A DNA stretch of 64,000 bases from Trichormus sp. M33_DOE_039 (GCA_015296085.1 DVDT01000094.1:62001-126000), one strand, 5' to 3'. Shown: positions 21,201 through 32,179, counted from the stretch's first letter. The notes: generated by a model not told the origin, from the letters alone. Translations and numbers: made by a program.

Positions 21201-22947
21201 CGCTTCTAGTGCCATCAAGCAAGTCGCATCAGGACGCTTTGGTGTGACACCAGGATATTTAGCTAGTGCTAAACAAATCGAAATCAAAATTGCCCAAGGT
21301 GCAAAACCAGGGGAAGGCGGACAACTACCAGGGCCAAAGGTAAGTCCTTACATTGCGATGTTAAGACGCTCCAAACCCGGTGTGACCTTGATTTCACCAC
21401 CACCACACCATGATATTTACTCCATCGAAGACCTAGCACAGTTAATTTTCGACTTGCACCAAATTAACCCCACAGCACAGGTATCGGTGAAGTTAGTCGC
21501 AGAAATCGGGATTGGGACGATCGCCGCTGGTGTAGCGAAAGCTAACGCGGATATCATCCAAATTTCTGGACATGACGGTGGTACAGGTGCATCACCCCTC
21601 TCATCCATTAAACACGCTGGTTCGCCCTGGGAACTGGGATTAACAGAAGTACATCGCGTTTTGATGGAAAATAGCCTGCGCGATCGCGTAATTTTACGCG
21701 TAGACGGTGGTATTAAGACGGGTTGGGACGTGGTAATGGGTGCGTTGATGGGTGCAGAAGAATTCGGCTTCGGCTCAATTGCCATGATTGCAGAAGGTTG
21801 TATCATGGCGAGAATTTGCCACACCAATAACTGTCCTGTGGGTGTAGCTTCCCAAAAAGAAGAACTACGGAAGCGATTTACAGGTATCCCAGAACATGTT
21901 GTTAATTTCTTCTACTTCATTGCAGAAGAGGTCAGAAGTTTGTTAGCTCGTCTTGGTTATCGTTCCTTGTCCGAAATCACCGGACGTGGCGATTTATTGA
22001 CAACCCGCCAAGGTGTGACACTTACCAAAACCCAATCATTAAACCTCAATTGCTTGCTACAACTACCAGACACCAAAACCAACCGTAGCTGGTTAGTGCA
22101 TGAAGAAGTTCACAGCAATGGCCCAGTGCTGGATGATCAACTACTAGCTGATCCAGCCATTCAAGCCGCAATTCGCAACCAATCAACAGTTACTAAAACC
22201 TTACCAATTGTCAATACTGACAGAACTGTGGGAGCAAGACTAGCGGGTGCGATCGCTTCTCAATACGGTGATAGCGGCTTTGAAGGTCAAATTAACCTAG
22301 AATTCACTGGTAGCGTCGGACAAAGCTTTGGTGCGTTTAACCTTCCTGGCGTAACTTTGACTCTGAAAGGAGAAGCTAACGACTACGTAGGCAAAGGAAT
22401 GCACGGTGGCGAAATCATCATTAAACCGCCATCTGAGGCAAACTATGACCCATCAAAAAATGTAATTGTCGGTAACACTTGTCTTTACGGTGCTACAGGT
22501 GGAGTGTTATTTGCCAATGGTTTAGGCGGAGAACGCTTTGCGGTTCGCAATTCCAAAGGCGTAGCAGTCATCGAAGGTGCAGGAGATCACTGCTGTGAAT
22601 ATATGACTGGTGGCGTAATTGTGGTTCTGGGCAAAGTCGGACGGAACGTAGCTGCCGGGATGACTGGCGGATTAGCGTACTTCTTAGATGAAGACGGCGC
22701 ATTCCCTGAGTTAGTCAACAAAGAAATTGTCAAAATTCAAAGAGTGATGACAGTAGCTGGTGAGAAGCAGCTAAAAGATTTAATCACCGCTCATGCAGAA
22801 CGGACAGCTTCAGCCAAAGCTAAATTCATTTTGCAGAATTGGTCAGAATTCTTACCCAGATTCTGGCAATTAGTACCTCCTTCCGAAGCTGATAGTCCAG
22901 AGGCTAATCCCCAAGTTGTGGTTGAAAAACATCTAAGTTCAGTTTAG
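18256..22947 (+). CDS. glsF: Ferredoxin-dependent glutamate synthase (Fd-GOGAT)
   Basis: 1563-residue enzyme making two glutamates from glutamine and 2-oxoglutarate with electrons from ferredoxin, the second half of the GS-GOGAT cycle. The class-II glutaminase domain follows a short propeptide; its nucleophile is C35 in ERDACGVGF. The central and FMN-binding synthase domains follow ([35 protein letters not shown]). The 3Fe-4S cysteines are C1182, C1188 and C1193 (C-x5-C-x4-C). A beta-helix domain ends the protein. A low-complexity Asn/Gly stretch (near residue 472) interrupts the linker. No NADPH-dependent small subunit lies next to it, which fits the ferredoxin type. Confidence 0.97.
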   Translation: MNDQPMNLNQEITANMNSRDTYQGQRWLVEERDACGVGFIAHRQNQASHEIVAKALVALTCLEHRGGCSADYDSGDGAGILTAIPWELLQAEYSPGQIDFSSHSSMAVGMIFLPQDAEVAKTAKATFEKIANEEKLTVLGWRVVPVKPDLLGVQARANQPQIEQVFLRSQQSGEELEKQLYIARKRIFKAVKSITEELYICSLSSRTIVYKGMVRSAVLGEFYEDLQNPAYQSAFAVYHRRFSTNTMPKWPLAQPMRLLGHNGEINTLLGNINWMVAREATLDHPIWGDRIEDLKPVANINSSDSATLDNVVELLVRSGRSPEEALMIMVPEAYNNQPSLADYPEIVDFYEYYSGLQEAWDGPALLVFGDGQKVGATLDRNGLRPARYVITKDDYIVVASEAGVVDFPEANIVEKGRLGPGQMIAVDLVNHEVLKNWQIKQRAAKKHPYGEWLRQYRQNLKQIVGQSSASNGNGNGNGHKVSENGHLTTNTIDKQTLLRQQIAFGYTTEDVEMVIHPMASNGAEPTFCMGDDIPLAVLSDKPHLLYDYFKQRFAQVTNPAIDPLREKLVMSLKVELGERGNLLAPKPEFAKRLKLESPVLTETELEAIKLSGFGTAELSTLFAIANGPTGLKDAVQALQQQAAESVRAGAKILILSDRANGGITSAYSYIPPLLAVGAVHHHLIREGLRMKTSLVVDTAQCWSTHHFACLIGYGAGAVCPYMALNTVRDWWYDPKTQSFMERGKLKAISLEQAIANYRQSVESGLLKILSKMGISLLSSYQAAQIFEAIGIGGDLLQLGFQGTTSRIGGLSVSDLAQEILSFHSKAFPELTIKKLENLGFYNYRPGGEYHMNSPELAKALHKAVDGKHYDHYEVYKQHLQGRPVTALRDLLDFQSDRSPIPVEEVESVSDIVKRFCTGGMSLGALSREAHEVLAIAMNRLGGKSNSGEGGEDPVRYKVLNDVDASGHSPTLPHLNGLRNGDTASSAIKQVASGRFGVTPGYLASAKQIEIKIAQGAKPGEGGQLPGPKVSPYIAMLRRSKPGVTLISPPPHHDIYSIEDLAQLIFDLHQINPTAQVSVKLVAEIGIGTIAAGVAKANADIIQISGHDGGTGASPLSSIKHAGSPWELGLTEVHRVLMENSLRDRVILRVDGGIKTGWDVVMGALMGAEEFGFGSIAMIAEGCIMARICHTNNCPVGVASQKEELRKRFTGIPEHVVNFFYFIAEEVRSLLARLGYRSLSEITGRGDLLTTRQGVTLTKTQSLNLNCLLQLPDTKTNRSWLVHEEVHSNGPVLDDQLLADPAIQAAIRNQSTVTKTLPIVNTDRTVGARLAGAIASQYGDSGFEGQINLEFTGSVGQSFGAFNLPGVTLTLKGEANDYVGKGMHGGEIIIKPPSEANYDPSKNVIVGNTCLYGATGGVLFANGLGGERFAVRNSKGVAVIEGAGDHCCEYMTGGVIVVLGKVGRNVAAGMTGGLAYFLDEDGAFPELVNKEIVKIQRVMTVAGEKQLKDLITAHAERTASAKAKFILQNWSEFLPRFWQLVPPSEADSPEANPQVVVEKHLSSV

Positions 22948-22954
22948 TTATCGG

Positions 22955-22995
22955 TTATTAGTCATTAGTCACTGAATGTGACTGATGACTAATAA
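22955..22995 (+). terminator. Long near-perfect hairpin downstream of glsF built from ACTAATG-type repeats
   Basis: An 18-bp stem (22955-22972 with 22978-22995) with one G-T wobble and a 5-nt loop, starting 7 nt after the glsF stop. Its arms contain the TTAGTCA heptamer that also makes tandem repeats at 51967. There is no T-run after it, so it may be an mRNA 3'-end stabiliser rather than a terminator. Confidence 0.6.
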
Positions 22996-23026
22996 TTCAG
23001 GTAAAAATGCTAAAAAGTTTTTGCCT

Positions 23027-23055
23027 AAAGACGCAATAGATATTGCGTCTTTTTT
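23027..23055 (+). terminator. Rho-independent terminator of glsF
   Basis: AAAGACGCAATA (23027-23038) pairs with TATTGCGTCTTT (23041-23052), and the T-run continues to 23055. This is a canonical intrinsic terminator about 80 nt after glsF. Confidence 0.9.
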
Positions 23056-23228
23056 TATGACCAGTAAATATAAGATTTATTTCAAATTCGGATAAATACA
23101 GTTTAGAACAGCAACTTTTGCTTAAAATCAAAGTCTTATTTTTTAATCCTATTCAGGAGTTAAAACAAATCAAAATCCACAAGTCATTGTCAAACATTCA
23201 GGCTTTGAGACTAACGATTAATAACTAA

Positions 23229-24146
23229 TTATTTTTTATTAGCCAATAACTTTTGATCTTTTTCTTGCATTTCTAAAAGTTCAGGAACAGTCACAAAGCT
23301 ATAACCTTGACTGCGAAATTTAGCAATGATTTCTGGTAAAGCCTTTATGGTGTGGGAGCGATTACCGCCACCGTCGTGCATCAGCACAATTCCACCAGGT
23401 TTTGCTAGTCTGAAAATATTATTAATTAACTTGGGTACACTAGGCTGCGAGTAATCAATGGAATCTGATGACCACATGACAATAGCGTACTGACTATTTT
23501 TGGCATAAGCCGCTACCCCATTGTTCATTATTCCTCCGGGTGGTCGAAATAGATTTGTTTTTACACCAGTAACCTGATAGATTAAGTTCGTCGTTTGAGC
23601 CACCTCATAAGCAGCTAATTGAGGGTTCATAGCATGATACCAGTGATGCCAAGTATGATTACCAATGGCATGACCTTCAGCGACTACACGCTTAAGTATA
23701 TCTGGATAATTCTTAATATTTCTGCCCACAACGAAAAATGTGCCTTTGACGTTATTTTCTTTGAGGATATCTAGCACTTGCTCTGTGGATTGAGGCCAAG
23801 GGCCATCATCAAAAGTCAAGGCAATTATTTTTTGACCTTTGCTGAGTGTTGCTGACTTGATAATTGCACCTTGGAAACGGGGAGGCAAAGCATAAGACAG
23901 ACCTTTGGCTTGTGCCTGTTGCTGCCAACTTGTCAACATCATGCTTTTTAAGCTTTCAATTCGCTTCTGAGTTCCCGGTCTGGCAGCAGACATAGACACA
24001 TTGGTGATATTGATACTTTGTCTGCTCTCAGCATCAGAAGTATTTGGTTTAACCAACATCATCAAACCGACGCTCAAACTAGCACTTAAAGCAAACAGCC
24101 CAACCAATATTCCTTGTGGCCACAGCAACGACTTATTATTTTCCAC
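23229..24146 (-). CDS. Membrane-anchored polysaccharide deacetylase (NodB domain)
   Basis: 305 residues. An N-terminal hydrophobic segment (GILVGLFALSASLSVGLMML) anchors or exports it. A CE4/NodB domain spans about 105-290: ALTFDDGPWP (catalytic base and metal Asp), GNHTWHHW (the metal-binding H-x3-H motif), RPPGG and VLMHDGGG. It should remove N-acetyl groups from peptidoglycan or another amino-sugar polymer outside the cytoplasmic membrane. The start is GTG with AGGAA immediately upstream and a GGAGC element just before it. Confidence 0.9.
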   Translation of the reverse strand: MENNKSLLWPQGILVGLFALSASLSVGLMMLVKPNTSDAESRQSINITNVSMSAARPGTQKRIESLKSMMLTSWQQQAQAKGLSYALPPRFQGAIIKSATLSKGQKIIALTFDDGPWPQSTEQVLDILKENNVKGTFFVVGRNIKNYPDILKRVVAEGHAIGNHTWHHWYHAMNPQLAAYEVAQTTNLIYQVTGVKTNLFRPPGGIMNNGVAAYAKNSQYAIVMWSSDSIDYSQPSVPKLINNIFRLAKPGGIVLMHDGGGNRSHTIKALPEIIAKFRSQGYSFVTVPELLEMQEKDQKLLANKK

Positions 24147-25092
24147 TTCCTAGCTCCTCCACGGTAATAACCATCAATCCCTATATTGATGGTAATTTTT
24201 AACACATTTAAGCCCCAATATTTAGATACGCAGACAGTATCGGATAATCCTGAAATTTTGAATACAGATTTACAGAAATTAAAAAATTACACCCTAGCTT
24301 TCTTCGCTCTGGCTTTAAGCAATAGCATCTAACTTTGAATACTGACTCCCTATAGTTTATTTAAAATATTTGATACTATTGAATGCTACTTATATTCACC
24401 CAAGAAGAATGAAGAATTTCATAATTTTCACCTTGTAACTTAGTTATAATTACAGTCGTATTTGTGCTGCAATATACAATTTGGTTTTTAGTAAAGCTTA
24501 TGTTATGAAATTCAGAGTTAGCTACTACGTATATCTTGATTAGAGATTACCTGTTCAAAATATCTATTGAAGAGCAAGTGTTTGATCTCTTGGGAATTCG
24601 ATTTGACTACAAAGGATAATACATATTCTAATACTTAATACCATTGCTACCTTTTAAAGAAAAAGTTAAATTTTTTAGTGGTCTGAATTTCAAGACTGAT
24701 TTCCTGTCAAGCAGATAGACTGTAATCTCATGAGGATAGTTTCTCATGGAAAAGAGTTTTTTATTAGTTAATCCATATACTCTTTTCATCCTTTTTGTGA
24801 ACAGATGTTATTAAAAATTCAATTTTTCCTTGAATGATAGATACATGGAGTAGTCAGTAACGATACAATTTTTAGTTGGAATCTTTAATTCATTTCTTTG
24901 CTTACATTATTAATATTAAAATTTAATATATGTTGTTACAGTAGAATTACTGAAATTTTCTCAGATAAAGTTTAAATGTTAAATACTGAATTACATAGCA
25001 TATAGACTAATAAAATTTGAGAGGGCTAAATTGTATTTTTAGTCACTGTTAATTACGGAGAATTTGTCAAAGTACTATCTAAACTTTTGAAT
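24147..25092. other. Large AT-rich gene-free region
   Basis: About 945 bases between divergent genes with no coding sequence over 20 codons that looks real, very AT-rich and with no tandem repeat. I see no tRNA or clear terminator. It could hold promoters for both neighbours and an unrecognised small RNA. Confidence 0.5.
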
Positions 25093-26643
25093 ATGCGTCC
25101 ATTCCGAAAAAAAGAATGGCTACTAAGCTTGTCTATGTTATCTCTGTTGCTCTGGCTCATCTGCTTGGGTAACTCACCTTTGCGAGATTGGGATGAGGGA
25201 ACAATAGCACAAGTTGCCCATGAAATTTGGCGATCGCCTATTGGTTCTATGCGTTGGCTTTATCCAACTCTGGCAGGAGAGCCTTATCATAATAAGCCAC
25301 CCTTGATACACATACTGATTGCTTGGGCTTATTCTATCGGAGGTGTAAATGAATGGACAACGCGTTTACCTAGTGCAGCATTGACTGCTTTAGGAGTACC
25401 TCTACTATTTTCATTGGGAAGATTGATTTTTGAATGTAATCTACCAGCTTTATTTGCTGCCTTAGTTTACATGACAATGTTGCCTGTAGTGCGTCACGGT
25501 AGATTGGCAATGTTAGATGGCGCACTGGTGACTTTTTTCTTACTAGTGCTTTTTTGTCTTTTTCAGTCACGGAAAAATCTCCGCTACGCTTTGGGTGTGG
25601 GATTGGGTTTAGGGTTAATTACTCTAACTAAAGGAATGATAGTTTTGCTGTTGGGAGGAATTGTTGTTTTATTTCTTTTAATAGATAGACAATTTCATTG
25701 GTGGAAAAATCCTTATTTGTGGATCGGAATATTCTTAGGGAGTGCGCCTGCGATCGCTTGGTACATTGCACAGTGGCAGCATTATGGGAATAGTTTTTTA
25801 CAAATAAACTTGCAAAGCCAAACCTTTAACAGACTCATACAACCTGTTGAGGGGAATACAGGTTCTCCTTGGTATTATTTAGTGGAGATTTTGAAATATG
25901 GTTTTCCCTGGCTGTTATTTTTACCAGGAGGGTTTTATTTAGCGTGGAAACAGCGTCATACTACTTGGGGTTGTTTAGTTTTAGTAGGCGTAATAGTTTA
26001 TTTAGGAACTATTTCTCTCATGCCAACAAAGTTGCCTTGGTATGTGATGCCTATATATCCATTTTTAGCTTTAGTAATCGGTGCAGAAATCCACGATATT
26101 TGGGAAAATAAGCATCCGCAAGGTAGGATTTGGATAATAATATTTCTTGTGTTATCTATTGCAGGTCTAGGGGGTTGTCTTTACTTTGCTAAGAATGATC
26201 CTCAGCCTGTATTAATAGTTATGAGTATAGTGATAACTATTAGCATGGGTAGCGTAGCATGGCTAATTAAAAAGGGCGATCGCAATTTTATTCCAGTTTT
26301 ATTTACTGGAATGTATTTAGTTTTAATATTATTGATGACTTCACAATCTTGGATCTGGGAATTAAACGAAGCCTTTCCAGTTAAACCAGTCGCTGCATTA
26401 ATTCGTGCAAATGTCTCGCCAGGTACAAAAATTTATACTTCTTTTGCTTACAACCGTCCCAGTTTAGATTTTTATTGTGATTGCCAAGTTATTGCAGCAT
26501 CTGATCCAATTTTATTAAAGATGTGGTCAAATCATTCTTATTTATTATTAGACCAATCATCCTTAGCCAAGATAAATTTACCAGTTAAAAAAATTATAGG
26601 AACTGCCGATAATTTTAGTTTAATGGTACCATCAATCAATTAA
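25093..26643 (+). CDS. Polytopic membrane glycosyltransferase (ArnT/PMT-like)
   Basis: About 516 residues and roughly 11 transmembrane segments. After the first segment comes the loop motif LRDWDEGTIAQVAHEI, the D-E catalytic motif of GT39/ArnT-type transferases. YHNKPPLIHILIAWAYSIGG and WTTRLPSA follow, both typical of family PF13231. A C-terminal soluble periplasmic part follows the last segment. It probably adds a polyprenyl-phosphate-linked sugar to a lipid or polymer. The longest frame starts at TTG (25087); the ATG at 25093 is preferred. It is convergent with the DUF2079 gene, with 14 nt between stops. Confidence 0.82.
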   Translation: MRPFRKKEWLLSLSMLSLLLWLICLGNSPLRDWDEGTIAQVAHEIWRSPIGSMRWLYPTLAGEPYHNKPPLIHILIAWAYSIGGVNEWTTRLPSAALTALGVPLLFSLGRLIFECNLPALFAALVYMTMLPVVRHGRLAMLDGALVTFFLLVLFCLFQSRKNLRYALGVGLGLGLITLTKGMIVLLLGGIVVLFLLIDRQFHWWKNPYLWIGIFLGSAPAIAWYIAQWQHYGNSFLQINLQSQTFNRLIQPVEGNTGSPWYYLVEILKYGFPWLLFLPGGFYLAWKQRHTTWGCLVLVGVIVYLGTISLMPTKLPWYVMPIYPFLALVIGAEIHDIWENKHPQGRIWIIIFLVLSIAGLGGCLYFAKNDPQPVLIVMSIVITISMGSVAWLIKKGDRNFIPVLFTGMYLVLILLMTSQSWIWELNEAFPVKPVAALIRANVSPGTKIYTSFAYNRPSLDFYCDCQVIAASDPILLKMWSNHSYLLLDQSSLAKINLPVKKIIGTADNFSLMVPSIN

Positions 26644-26657
26644 AATCTTGCAAATAT

Positions 26658-28049
26658 TTACTTCATAAATAAATAAACGTCATCCTTGCGATATATCTCT
26701 TTATATTTAGGATTATTTTGTAGGCTACCCCTTAAACTTTGAGCAAAATCTTGATTACTTAACCAGCCTGGATGACGTATATTTAGCAATATATAATCAA
26801 ATTCATCTAATTTTTTTGGTGCTTCTCTATTAGTAAATTGAATTAATTTGCGGTGAGTTAAATGGGGTGTTATTTCAGCAGTAGTGTATACACTACCTTG
26901 AGTTTTTACTAAAGTAGTAGCTTCTCTCATAGCTTGCCAAGTATCTAGAGATTTCAAATATATTGACCAAAAATAGCCGTACTTGGCCATAGCTAAAAAT
27001 GTCACTAAAGACCACAAAATAATTAACCTTTTGTTTCGTAACCACCCTTTACCAGTTGCTATAGTTTGAATTACTGCTAAAAACAAGAATGGCACTATTG
27101 GCAAAGAATACTGAAAGAATAAGTCTTTTTGTTGTAGAGAATCAGCTAATAAGTTAAGTACTAAACAAGGAATAGCTCCTATTAAGGGTGTGAGATTCCG
27201 CAGTGAAATTCCCCAAATTACAGGCACTAGTAGCAAGAATAAATAAAATAAATTCTCTAATGAAAATAAGTTACCCAAGACGAGTCCTGGATTGAATAAA
27301 AGATTTTTAGCCATCTCAATAAAAGAGTTGCCAAGATAACTATAACGATGAATGTGGCGGTCTATAGAAGCAGCAGAACCGCCAAAAAATGGAATGATAA
27401 ATTGAGTAGCGATCACAAACCAGGCCAGGCCTCCCAGTAGTGCTATTACACCATACCAACGCCGCTTTTCAAAAGTAAGTAACCAGACTCCCATTGCTGC
27501 AACCGTTAGTGCAAATACAACCTTACATCCCAGTATTATGATCAGGCTTAAACAAAAGCACCAAATTCTTTTTGTCCTAGCTGACCAAGTTGCCCACAAA
27601 AGGAGACTTGGTATCATAGTATCTAAGTGAAAATCATATAAATTAATATTAAAAAGTAATGGGTATAATGAGTACGCAATGACTATTGCTGTGGATATTT
27701 GTATTGTCAAACCAACTTGGCGTGCTAAAAGCCAAATGGGTAAAGCACCTGATGACAAAGCAATAGATTGCACTGCAAACAACCAATGTACATTGGGATA
27801 GAGTTTGTACAGCAAAGCTAAGGGATACCACATCCAAGCAGCATGATCACCAAGGATATGAAAGCCCAGTAAAGAAGAAATAGGTGGTTGTCCCTGACTA
27901 ATTAAATAAACTACTTGATCAAAAATTCCTAAATCAGCAGAGGCTGATTGAAATAAAGCATGGCGTACACTGCTGCAGGCAAACAGAATTAAAGCATTGA
28001 TGCCCGTCATCCAAGCAACAGCAGCAAGCTGATTGAATTTAATTTTCAT
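26658..28049 (-). CDS. DUF2079 family polytopic membrane protein
   Basis: About 463 residues, 10-12 predicted transmembrane segments. The N-terminal DLGIFDQVVYLISQGQPP and HAAWMWYPLALLYKLYP are DUF2079 hallmarks. DUF2079 is in the GT-C glycosyltransferase superfamily and its substrate is unknown. ATG at 28049 (MKIKFNQ) was preferred to the TTG at 28067. It lies tail-to-tail with one GT-C-like gene and head-to-tail with another (28.2-29.5 kb), so a small cell-surface glycosylation cluster is likely. Confidence 0.82.
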   Translation of the reverse strand: MKIKFNQLAAVAWMTGINALILFACSSVRHALFQSASADLGIFDQVVYLISQGQPPISSLLGFHILGDHAAWMWYPLALLYKLYPNVHWLFAVQSIALSSGALPIWLLARQVGLTIQISTAIVIAYSLYPLLFNINLYDFHLDTMIPSLLLWATWSARTKRIWCFCLSLIIILGCKVVFALTVAAMGVWLLTFEKRRWYGVIALLGGLAWFVIATQFIIPFFGGSAASIDRHIHRYSYLGNSFIEMAKNLLFNPGLVLGNLFSLENLFYLFLLLVPVIWGISLRNLTPLIGAIPCLVLNLLADSLQQKDLFFQYSLPIVPFLFLAVIQTIATGKGWLRNKRLIILWSLVTFLAMAKYGYFWSIYLKSLDTWQAMREATTLVKTQGSVYTTAEITPHLTHRKLIQFTNREAPKKLDEFDYILLNIRHPGWLSNQDFAQSLRGSLQNNPKYKEIYRKDDVYLFMK

Positions 28050-28197
28050 ACCACCAATAGTAAGCAATTTTTAATTGCTAAATATTTCTGAGCAAGCATC
28101 CTGAGTAATGTGGATTGAAGGATAATGAACTATCTGATACATGACTAATCTGCAATCAAATATACTACCTGAAAATACTACCTGAAAAAGTTACTTA

Positions 28198-29490
28198 TTA
28201 ACCTACCCATTGTTCTTGAGCAAATCCGACAGCGAGTTTAGCTAGCAAAACGACAAACAAACCCAAGGTGAACGACCCCAAACGCGGATGGCGAGAAACT
28301 AACATACCCATTGCGACACTCAAGGGTACTATGCCATAGGCAAGACGGCTTAAGGAGATAGTACCGCCGGAAGCTAACAGCAAGCCGACACCACAAAAGC
28401 CGTACATGATTGTGACTGAGGTGAGTTGTTGACGACAATACCACAGGCAGTAAATACCACCCAAAACCATAAAAGCATTGAGTAGTTGATTCATGAAATG
28501 TACGTCGGCCCAGATTAGCAATAATAAAACTGAGGTGTAAAAGCCATAGACTAGCTTGGCGGCAATCAATGATTTACGGAAGTAGTATAAACAATAACCA
28601 CCAAAACTAATCACGGTGAAGATGAGAGGATGCCAAGGGTCATTAATGAATCCTGATGAAGTCTTGACCCAACCAAACTGCCAATTTCTTTCTCCTACAA
28701 CAATTTGCATGAGCATATTTAACCACCCTTGCCAGTCAAATCCCAAAGAGGGTCGCCAGCCACGTTGAGCAGCAATAAAAGCTAGAGGGTCATGAAATCG
28801 TACAGCACAGTAGAGACTGAATAGTAGTACTCCTGCGGTAGTGGCCAAGCTAGCTAAATAAGCGATCACACTTCTACGTTCTTTGACTGATGCCATAATC
28901 AAAGCTGGTATTAAAGCTAACCCTGTAGGCCGTGTGGCTGTGGCCATTGCCCCCCAAATTGCCATCAAGCTATACTGCTTCTGATCAAAAGCTCGTAAAG
29001 TCGCTGTGCTTAAAAATAAATATAATCCCTCAGTGTAAATCACTCCTGTAAACATCGAAGCGGGATAAAAACACAGCACAGCAGTACCCCACTGAGCAAT
29101 TTTTTTGCCGTAGAACTCTTTAAGCCATAAATATAAACAGTAAAGGGCTGCTAAAAATGCCAAGTTATTGATCAACAATCCTGCGACTTCAAAAGATAAG
29201 CCCAATTGCATTAATACTCGGATACTGAAAGGAAATAGGGGAAAGAAAGCTAAATTATGTTGTTTGCCGTCATTGATAAATTCATAACCAGTAGTGGCGA
29301 TCGCTCGATAATGTAAACCGTCCCACGCATCAAAAATTCCCCAGTGTTGATTGATAGACGCAAAAAAATTTGGTGTAATCAACAACATAGTAGTCCAGAT
29401 AATTACTCGACTCAGAAACCACATTGTGATGGGGAAGAAAAGATGATTTTTCCATAAAACTTTTCTAATCAATATCTGAACTGTAGCCAT
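28198..29490 (-). CDS. PIG-V-like mannosyltransferase family membrane protein
   Basis: 430 residues with about 10 transmembrane segments. The N-terminal loop holds WDGLHYRAIATTGYEF and LAFFPLFPFSIRVL, matching the WDG-x-x-Y and FFPLxP motifs of PIG-V/GPI mannosyltransferase 2-like (GT-C) proteins. Bacterial members transfer mannose or a related sugar from a polyprenyl donor; the acceptor is unknown. It is on the same strand as the DUF2079 gene, with about 150 nt between them. Confidence 0.8.
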   Translation of the reverse strand: MATVQILIRKVLWKNHLFFPITMWFLSRVIIWTTMLLITPNFFASINQHWGIFDAWDGLHYRAIATTGYEFINDGKQHNLAFFPLFPFSIRVLMQLGLSFEVAGLLINNLAFLAALYCLYLWLKEFYGKKIAQWGTAVLCFYPASMFTGVIYTEGLYLFLSTATLRAFDQKQYSLMAIWGAMATATRPTGLALIPALIMASVKERRSVIAYLASLATTAGVLLFSLYCAVRFHDPLAFIAAQRGWRPSLGFDWQGWLNMLMQIVVGERNWQFGWVKTSSGFINDPWHPLIFTVISFGGYCLYYFRKSLIAAKLVYGFYTSVLLLLIWADVHFMNQLLNAFMVLGGIYCLWYCRQQLTSVTIMYGFCGVGLLLASGGTISLSRLAYGIVPLSVAMGMLVSRHPRLGSFTLGLFVVLLAKLAVGFAQEQWVG

Positions 29491-29767
29491 GAGTCTTGTT
29501 TGGATTTATTTTTTGTGAAACCTAATTTAAATGTGTAGTTTTATGATGATTTACACCAAATTCAAAAGAGATACTTTTATGACTGCTTAAACATTTTTAT
29601 CATTTTAGGCATTAACAGTTATATATTTAGTATTTTGATATACCAAGTTTGCGTATTTATTGTAGTAAATTTACCACAAAAAAGTCGGTATTGATTGTTG
29701 CGATCGCTGTTCTGAATGAGTCCCTAGCAATTTATAGTGAGAGTTAGCTGTAAATCCTTAAGCAATT

Positions 29768-30964
29768 GTGAAAGCTATAACTCTTGTTGGTTCTACCGGC
29801 TCAATCGGTACGCAAACTTTAGATATTGTCACTCAGTACCCAGATCAGTTTCGGATTGTGGGATTAGCCGCTGGGAGCAATGTCGAAATGCTCGCAGCCC
29901 AAATTCGACAATTCCGACCACAAATAGCCGCAATTTCAGCCGCAGAAAAATTACCAGCACTACAAGCCGCTTTACAAGACCTTGATCCCCAACCCATTTT
30001 ACTGGGTGGTGAAGCTGGAGTTATTGAAGTTGCCCGCTATGGTGATGCTGAAACCGTTGTGACTGGTATTGTTGGTTGTGCAGGGTTACTGCCAACTATC
30101 GCTGCCATTGAAGCTGGTAAGGATATCGCCTTAGCAAATAAAGAAACTCTGATTGCCGGTGGCCCAGTAGTTTTACCCTTGGTAGAAAAACATGGTGTCA
30201 AATTACTCCCCGCTGATTCTGAGCATTCGGCAATCTTTCAGTGTCTCCAAGGTGTACCGAAAGGGGGCTTGCGGCGAATTTTACTCACGGCCTCTGGAGG
30301 CGCGTTCCGGGATTGGGATGTAGAAAGGTTGGCAGAGGTGAAGGTTGCTGATGCTCTCAAACATCCTAACTGGTCAATGGGAAGAAAAATCACTGTTGAT
30401 TCTGCAACCTTGATGAATAAAGGTTTAGAAGTCATCGAGGCTCATTTTTTATTTGGTTTAGATTACGAAGATATCGAAATCGTCATCCATCCCCAAAGCA
30501 TTATTCACTCACTGATTGAATTACAAGATACTTCGGTAATAGCACAATTAGGCTGGCCAGATATGCGTTTACCCCTGCTATATGCCATGTCCTGGCCGGA
30601 ACGCATTTATACTGATTGGGAGCGACTAGATTTAGTCAAAGCTGGTAATTTGACTTTCCGCGAACCAGATCACCAAAAATATCCTTGTATGCAGTTGGCC
30701 TATGCGGCTGGTAAGGCTGGCGGTTCGATGCCTGCTGTGTTGAATGCTGCTAATGAACAGGCTGTAGCTTTATTCCTGGATGAGAAAATCAAATTTTTAG
30801 ACATTCCTCGCTCTATTGAATGGGTGTGCGATCGCCATCAACATGATAACTGTGCAAATCCTTCTTTAGATGACATTTTGGCAGCAGATCAATGGGCTAG
30901 ACAAGAAGTTTTAACAGCTATTCAAAATCTAGCTAACGAACCGCGGATAATTTCTGTACGCTGA
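29768..30964 (+). CDS. dxr: 1-deoxy-D-xylulose 5-phosphate reductoisomerase
   Basis: 398-residue enzyme of the MEP isoprenoid pathway converting DXP to MEP with NADPH; it feeds carotenoid, phytol and quinone synthesis. The NADPH-binding motif [13 protein letters not shown] is at the N-terminus. [14 protein letters not shown] carries the metal-binding D and E, followed by [10 protein letters not shown] and [25 protein letters not shown]. It is full length. The start is GTG at 29768. No co-transcribed neighbour is apparent. Confidence 0.97.
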   Translation: MKAITLVGSTGSIGTQTLDIVTQYPDQFRIVGLAAGSNVEMLAAQIRQFRPQIAAISAAEKLPALQAALQDLDPQPILLGGEAGVIEVARYGDAETVVTGIVGCAGLLPTIAAIEAGKDIALANKETLIAGGPVVLPLVEKHGVKLLPADSEHSAIFQCLQGVPKGGLRRILLTASGGAFRDWDVERLAEVKVADALKHPNWSMGRKITVDSATLMNKGLEVIEAHFLFGLDYEDIEIVIHPQSIIHSLIELQDTSVIAQLGWPDMRLPLLYAMSWPERIYTDWERLDLVKAGNLTFREPDHQKYPCMQLAYAAGKAGGSMPAVLNAANEQAVALFLDEKIKFLDIPRSIEWVCDRHQHDNCANPSLDDILAADQWARQEVLTAIQNLANEPRIISVR

Positions 30965-31347
30965 AAAAGCTACTAGGATCTGGGATTGGGGACGGAAAAT
31001 TTTAGATTCTATCCCAATCCAAAATCCAAAATTGAATACCCTATTCCCTGGATTTAACTACGGTAAAATCAAAATCGTCTGCATAATTATGTCTAAAAGG
31101 CTGCTTTTCTTTCCGGAATTAATATATTTTGTTGTGGTATAACTATCAGACGATCAGTTGCCCAAAACTCTAATTATTAAATTATTACTACCATAGTCAA
31201 AAATAACACAACGATCATAAAGCCTGACATGAATACTAATTACTCAAGTTTGTAGTCAGGGTTTTAGTCCTTAATTTACTCGGTATTTCAGTGCTTACTA
31301 TTCACAAAAAACATCCTATTACCGTAAATTAAAAGCTTCAATTTTAT
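30965..31347. other. Intergenic region with heptamer-like repeats
   Basis: 383 bases without a gene. Just after dxr is a degenerate short tandem repeat (GGGATTGGGGACGG near 30980, then CCCAATCC and AATCC units to about 31050), of the same family as the repeats at 9153 and 62068. The rest is AT-rich and presumably contains the promoter of the small membrane protein. Confidence 0.55.
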
Positions 31348-31545
31348 ATGATCCCTACCTTAATTATTGCTTGGATTGCCTTTATCATTGTTTGGAAGAT
31401 ATTAAAATCAACTATTAGTAACGCCTTGACTATTGCGGCAATTCTTGTTTTATTACATGTCGGGTTTGGCATTACACCGCAAGATATTTGGCAACAAATT
31501 ATGAAGTTTGCTCAAATTGCGTCACAGATAAATCTTGGCAAGTAG
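31348..31545 (+). CDS. Small membrane protein of unknown function
   Basis: 65 residues. There are two hydrophobic helices (about 3-18 and 26-41) and an amphipathic C-terminus (QDIWQQIMKFAQIASQINL). It starts at an ATG and its composition suggests a real gene. The family is not recognised beyond resemblance to short conserved cyanobacterial membrane proteins. No operon partner. Confidence 0.65.
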   Translation: MIPTLIIAWIAFIIVWKILKSTISNALTIAAILVLLHVGFGITPQDIWQQIMKFAQIASQINLGK

Positions 31546-31591
31546 AGATGATAAATTCTCTCACCTCTACAGCATAATATTTTCTGATTAA

Positions 31592-32092
31592 TCAATTATT
31601 CTTTGGTGCGGCAAGTTTGACAAAAGCATCTTGAACACTAGTAGGTAACTGCCGCATAATCTTACCTCTTTCTCGATCTAAACCTACTAAGGTGACTTTG
31701 GCTGTAGCATATAGTTGCTGTCCATCAGTGGAAACAATAGCATAATCCCAATTAATGCGGACACCAGTAACTTCTGCCATGCGAGTTTTTACTAGCACTT
31801 CCATGCCGAATTGAATGGCGCGGTGATAGCGGATCGAAAGTTCTACAACTGGTAAATCACACCCCACAGCGACTAAATCAACATAATCAATCCCTATAGA
31901 ACGCAAACATTCTAACCGTGCTTCTTCCATCCAAGTAACATAAGTACCGTGCCAAACAACACCTGCGTAATCAGTATGGTGGGGATGGACTTTGATAGGA
32001 TATGCAAACCATGTATCAAATTCGCTGACTGAGGGGATTTCTATCGCACTGGTGGGTGGTAGTTGCGCTTGACTAGATTGTTCTTCCAACAT
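31592..32092 (-). CDS. Acyl-CoA thioesterase, 4HBT/YbgC hot-dog family
   Basis: About 166 residues in a hot-dog fold. The 4HBT signature HHTDYAGVVWHGTYVTWMEEAR contains the catalytic Asp (D in TDYAGVV). Related cyanobacterial proteins hydrolyse aryl- or acyl-CoAs, including 1,4-dihydroxy-2-naphthoyl-CoA in phylloquinone synthesis; which substrate applies here cannot be decided. The longest frame starts at TTG (32137); the ATG at 32092 gives the more normal length. It is divergent from the lipoprotein CHAT gene. Confidence 0.88.
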   Translation of the reverse strand: MLEEQSSQAQLPPTSAIEIPSVSEFDTWFAYPIKVHPHHTDYAGVVWHGTYVTWMEEARLECLRSIGIDYVDLVAVGCDLPVVELSIRYHRAIQFGMEVLVKTRMAEVTGVRINWDYAIVSTDGQQLYATAKVTLVGLDRERGKIMRQLPTSVQDAFVKLAAPKNN

Positions 32093-32179
32093 CTTCTGAT
32101 CAATTACTAGGTTTTTCCAAATTATGGAATAACACAAAAAGGCATTGAATTATAAAATGAGTTCCATTGATTAGTATTT

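Noticed and set aside
21417-21827. 136-codon minus-strand frame opposite glsF
   Set aside because: It lies wholly inside the conserved FMN-binding region of glsF and is explained as a shadow.
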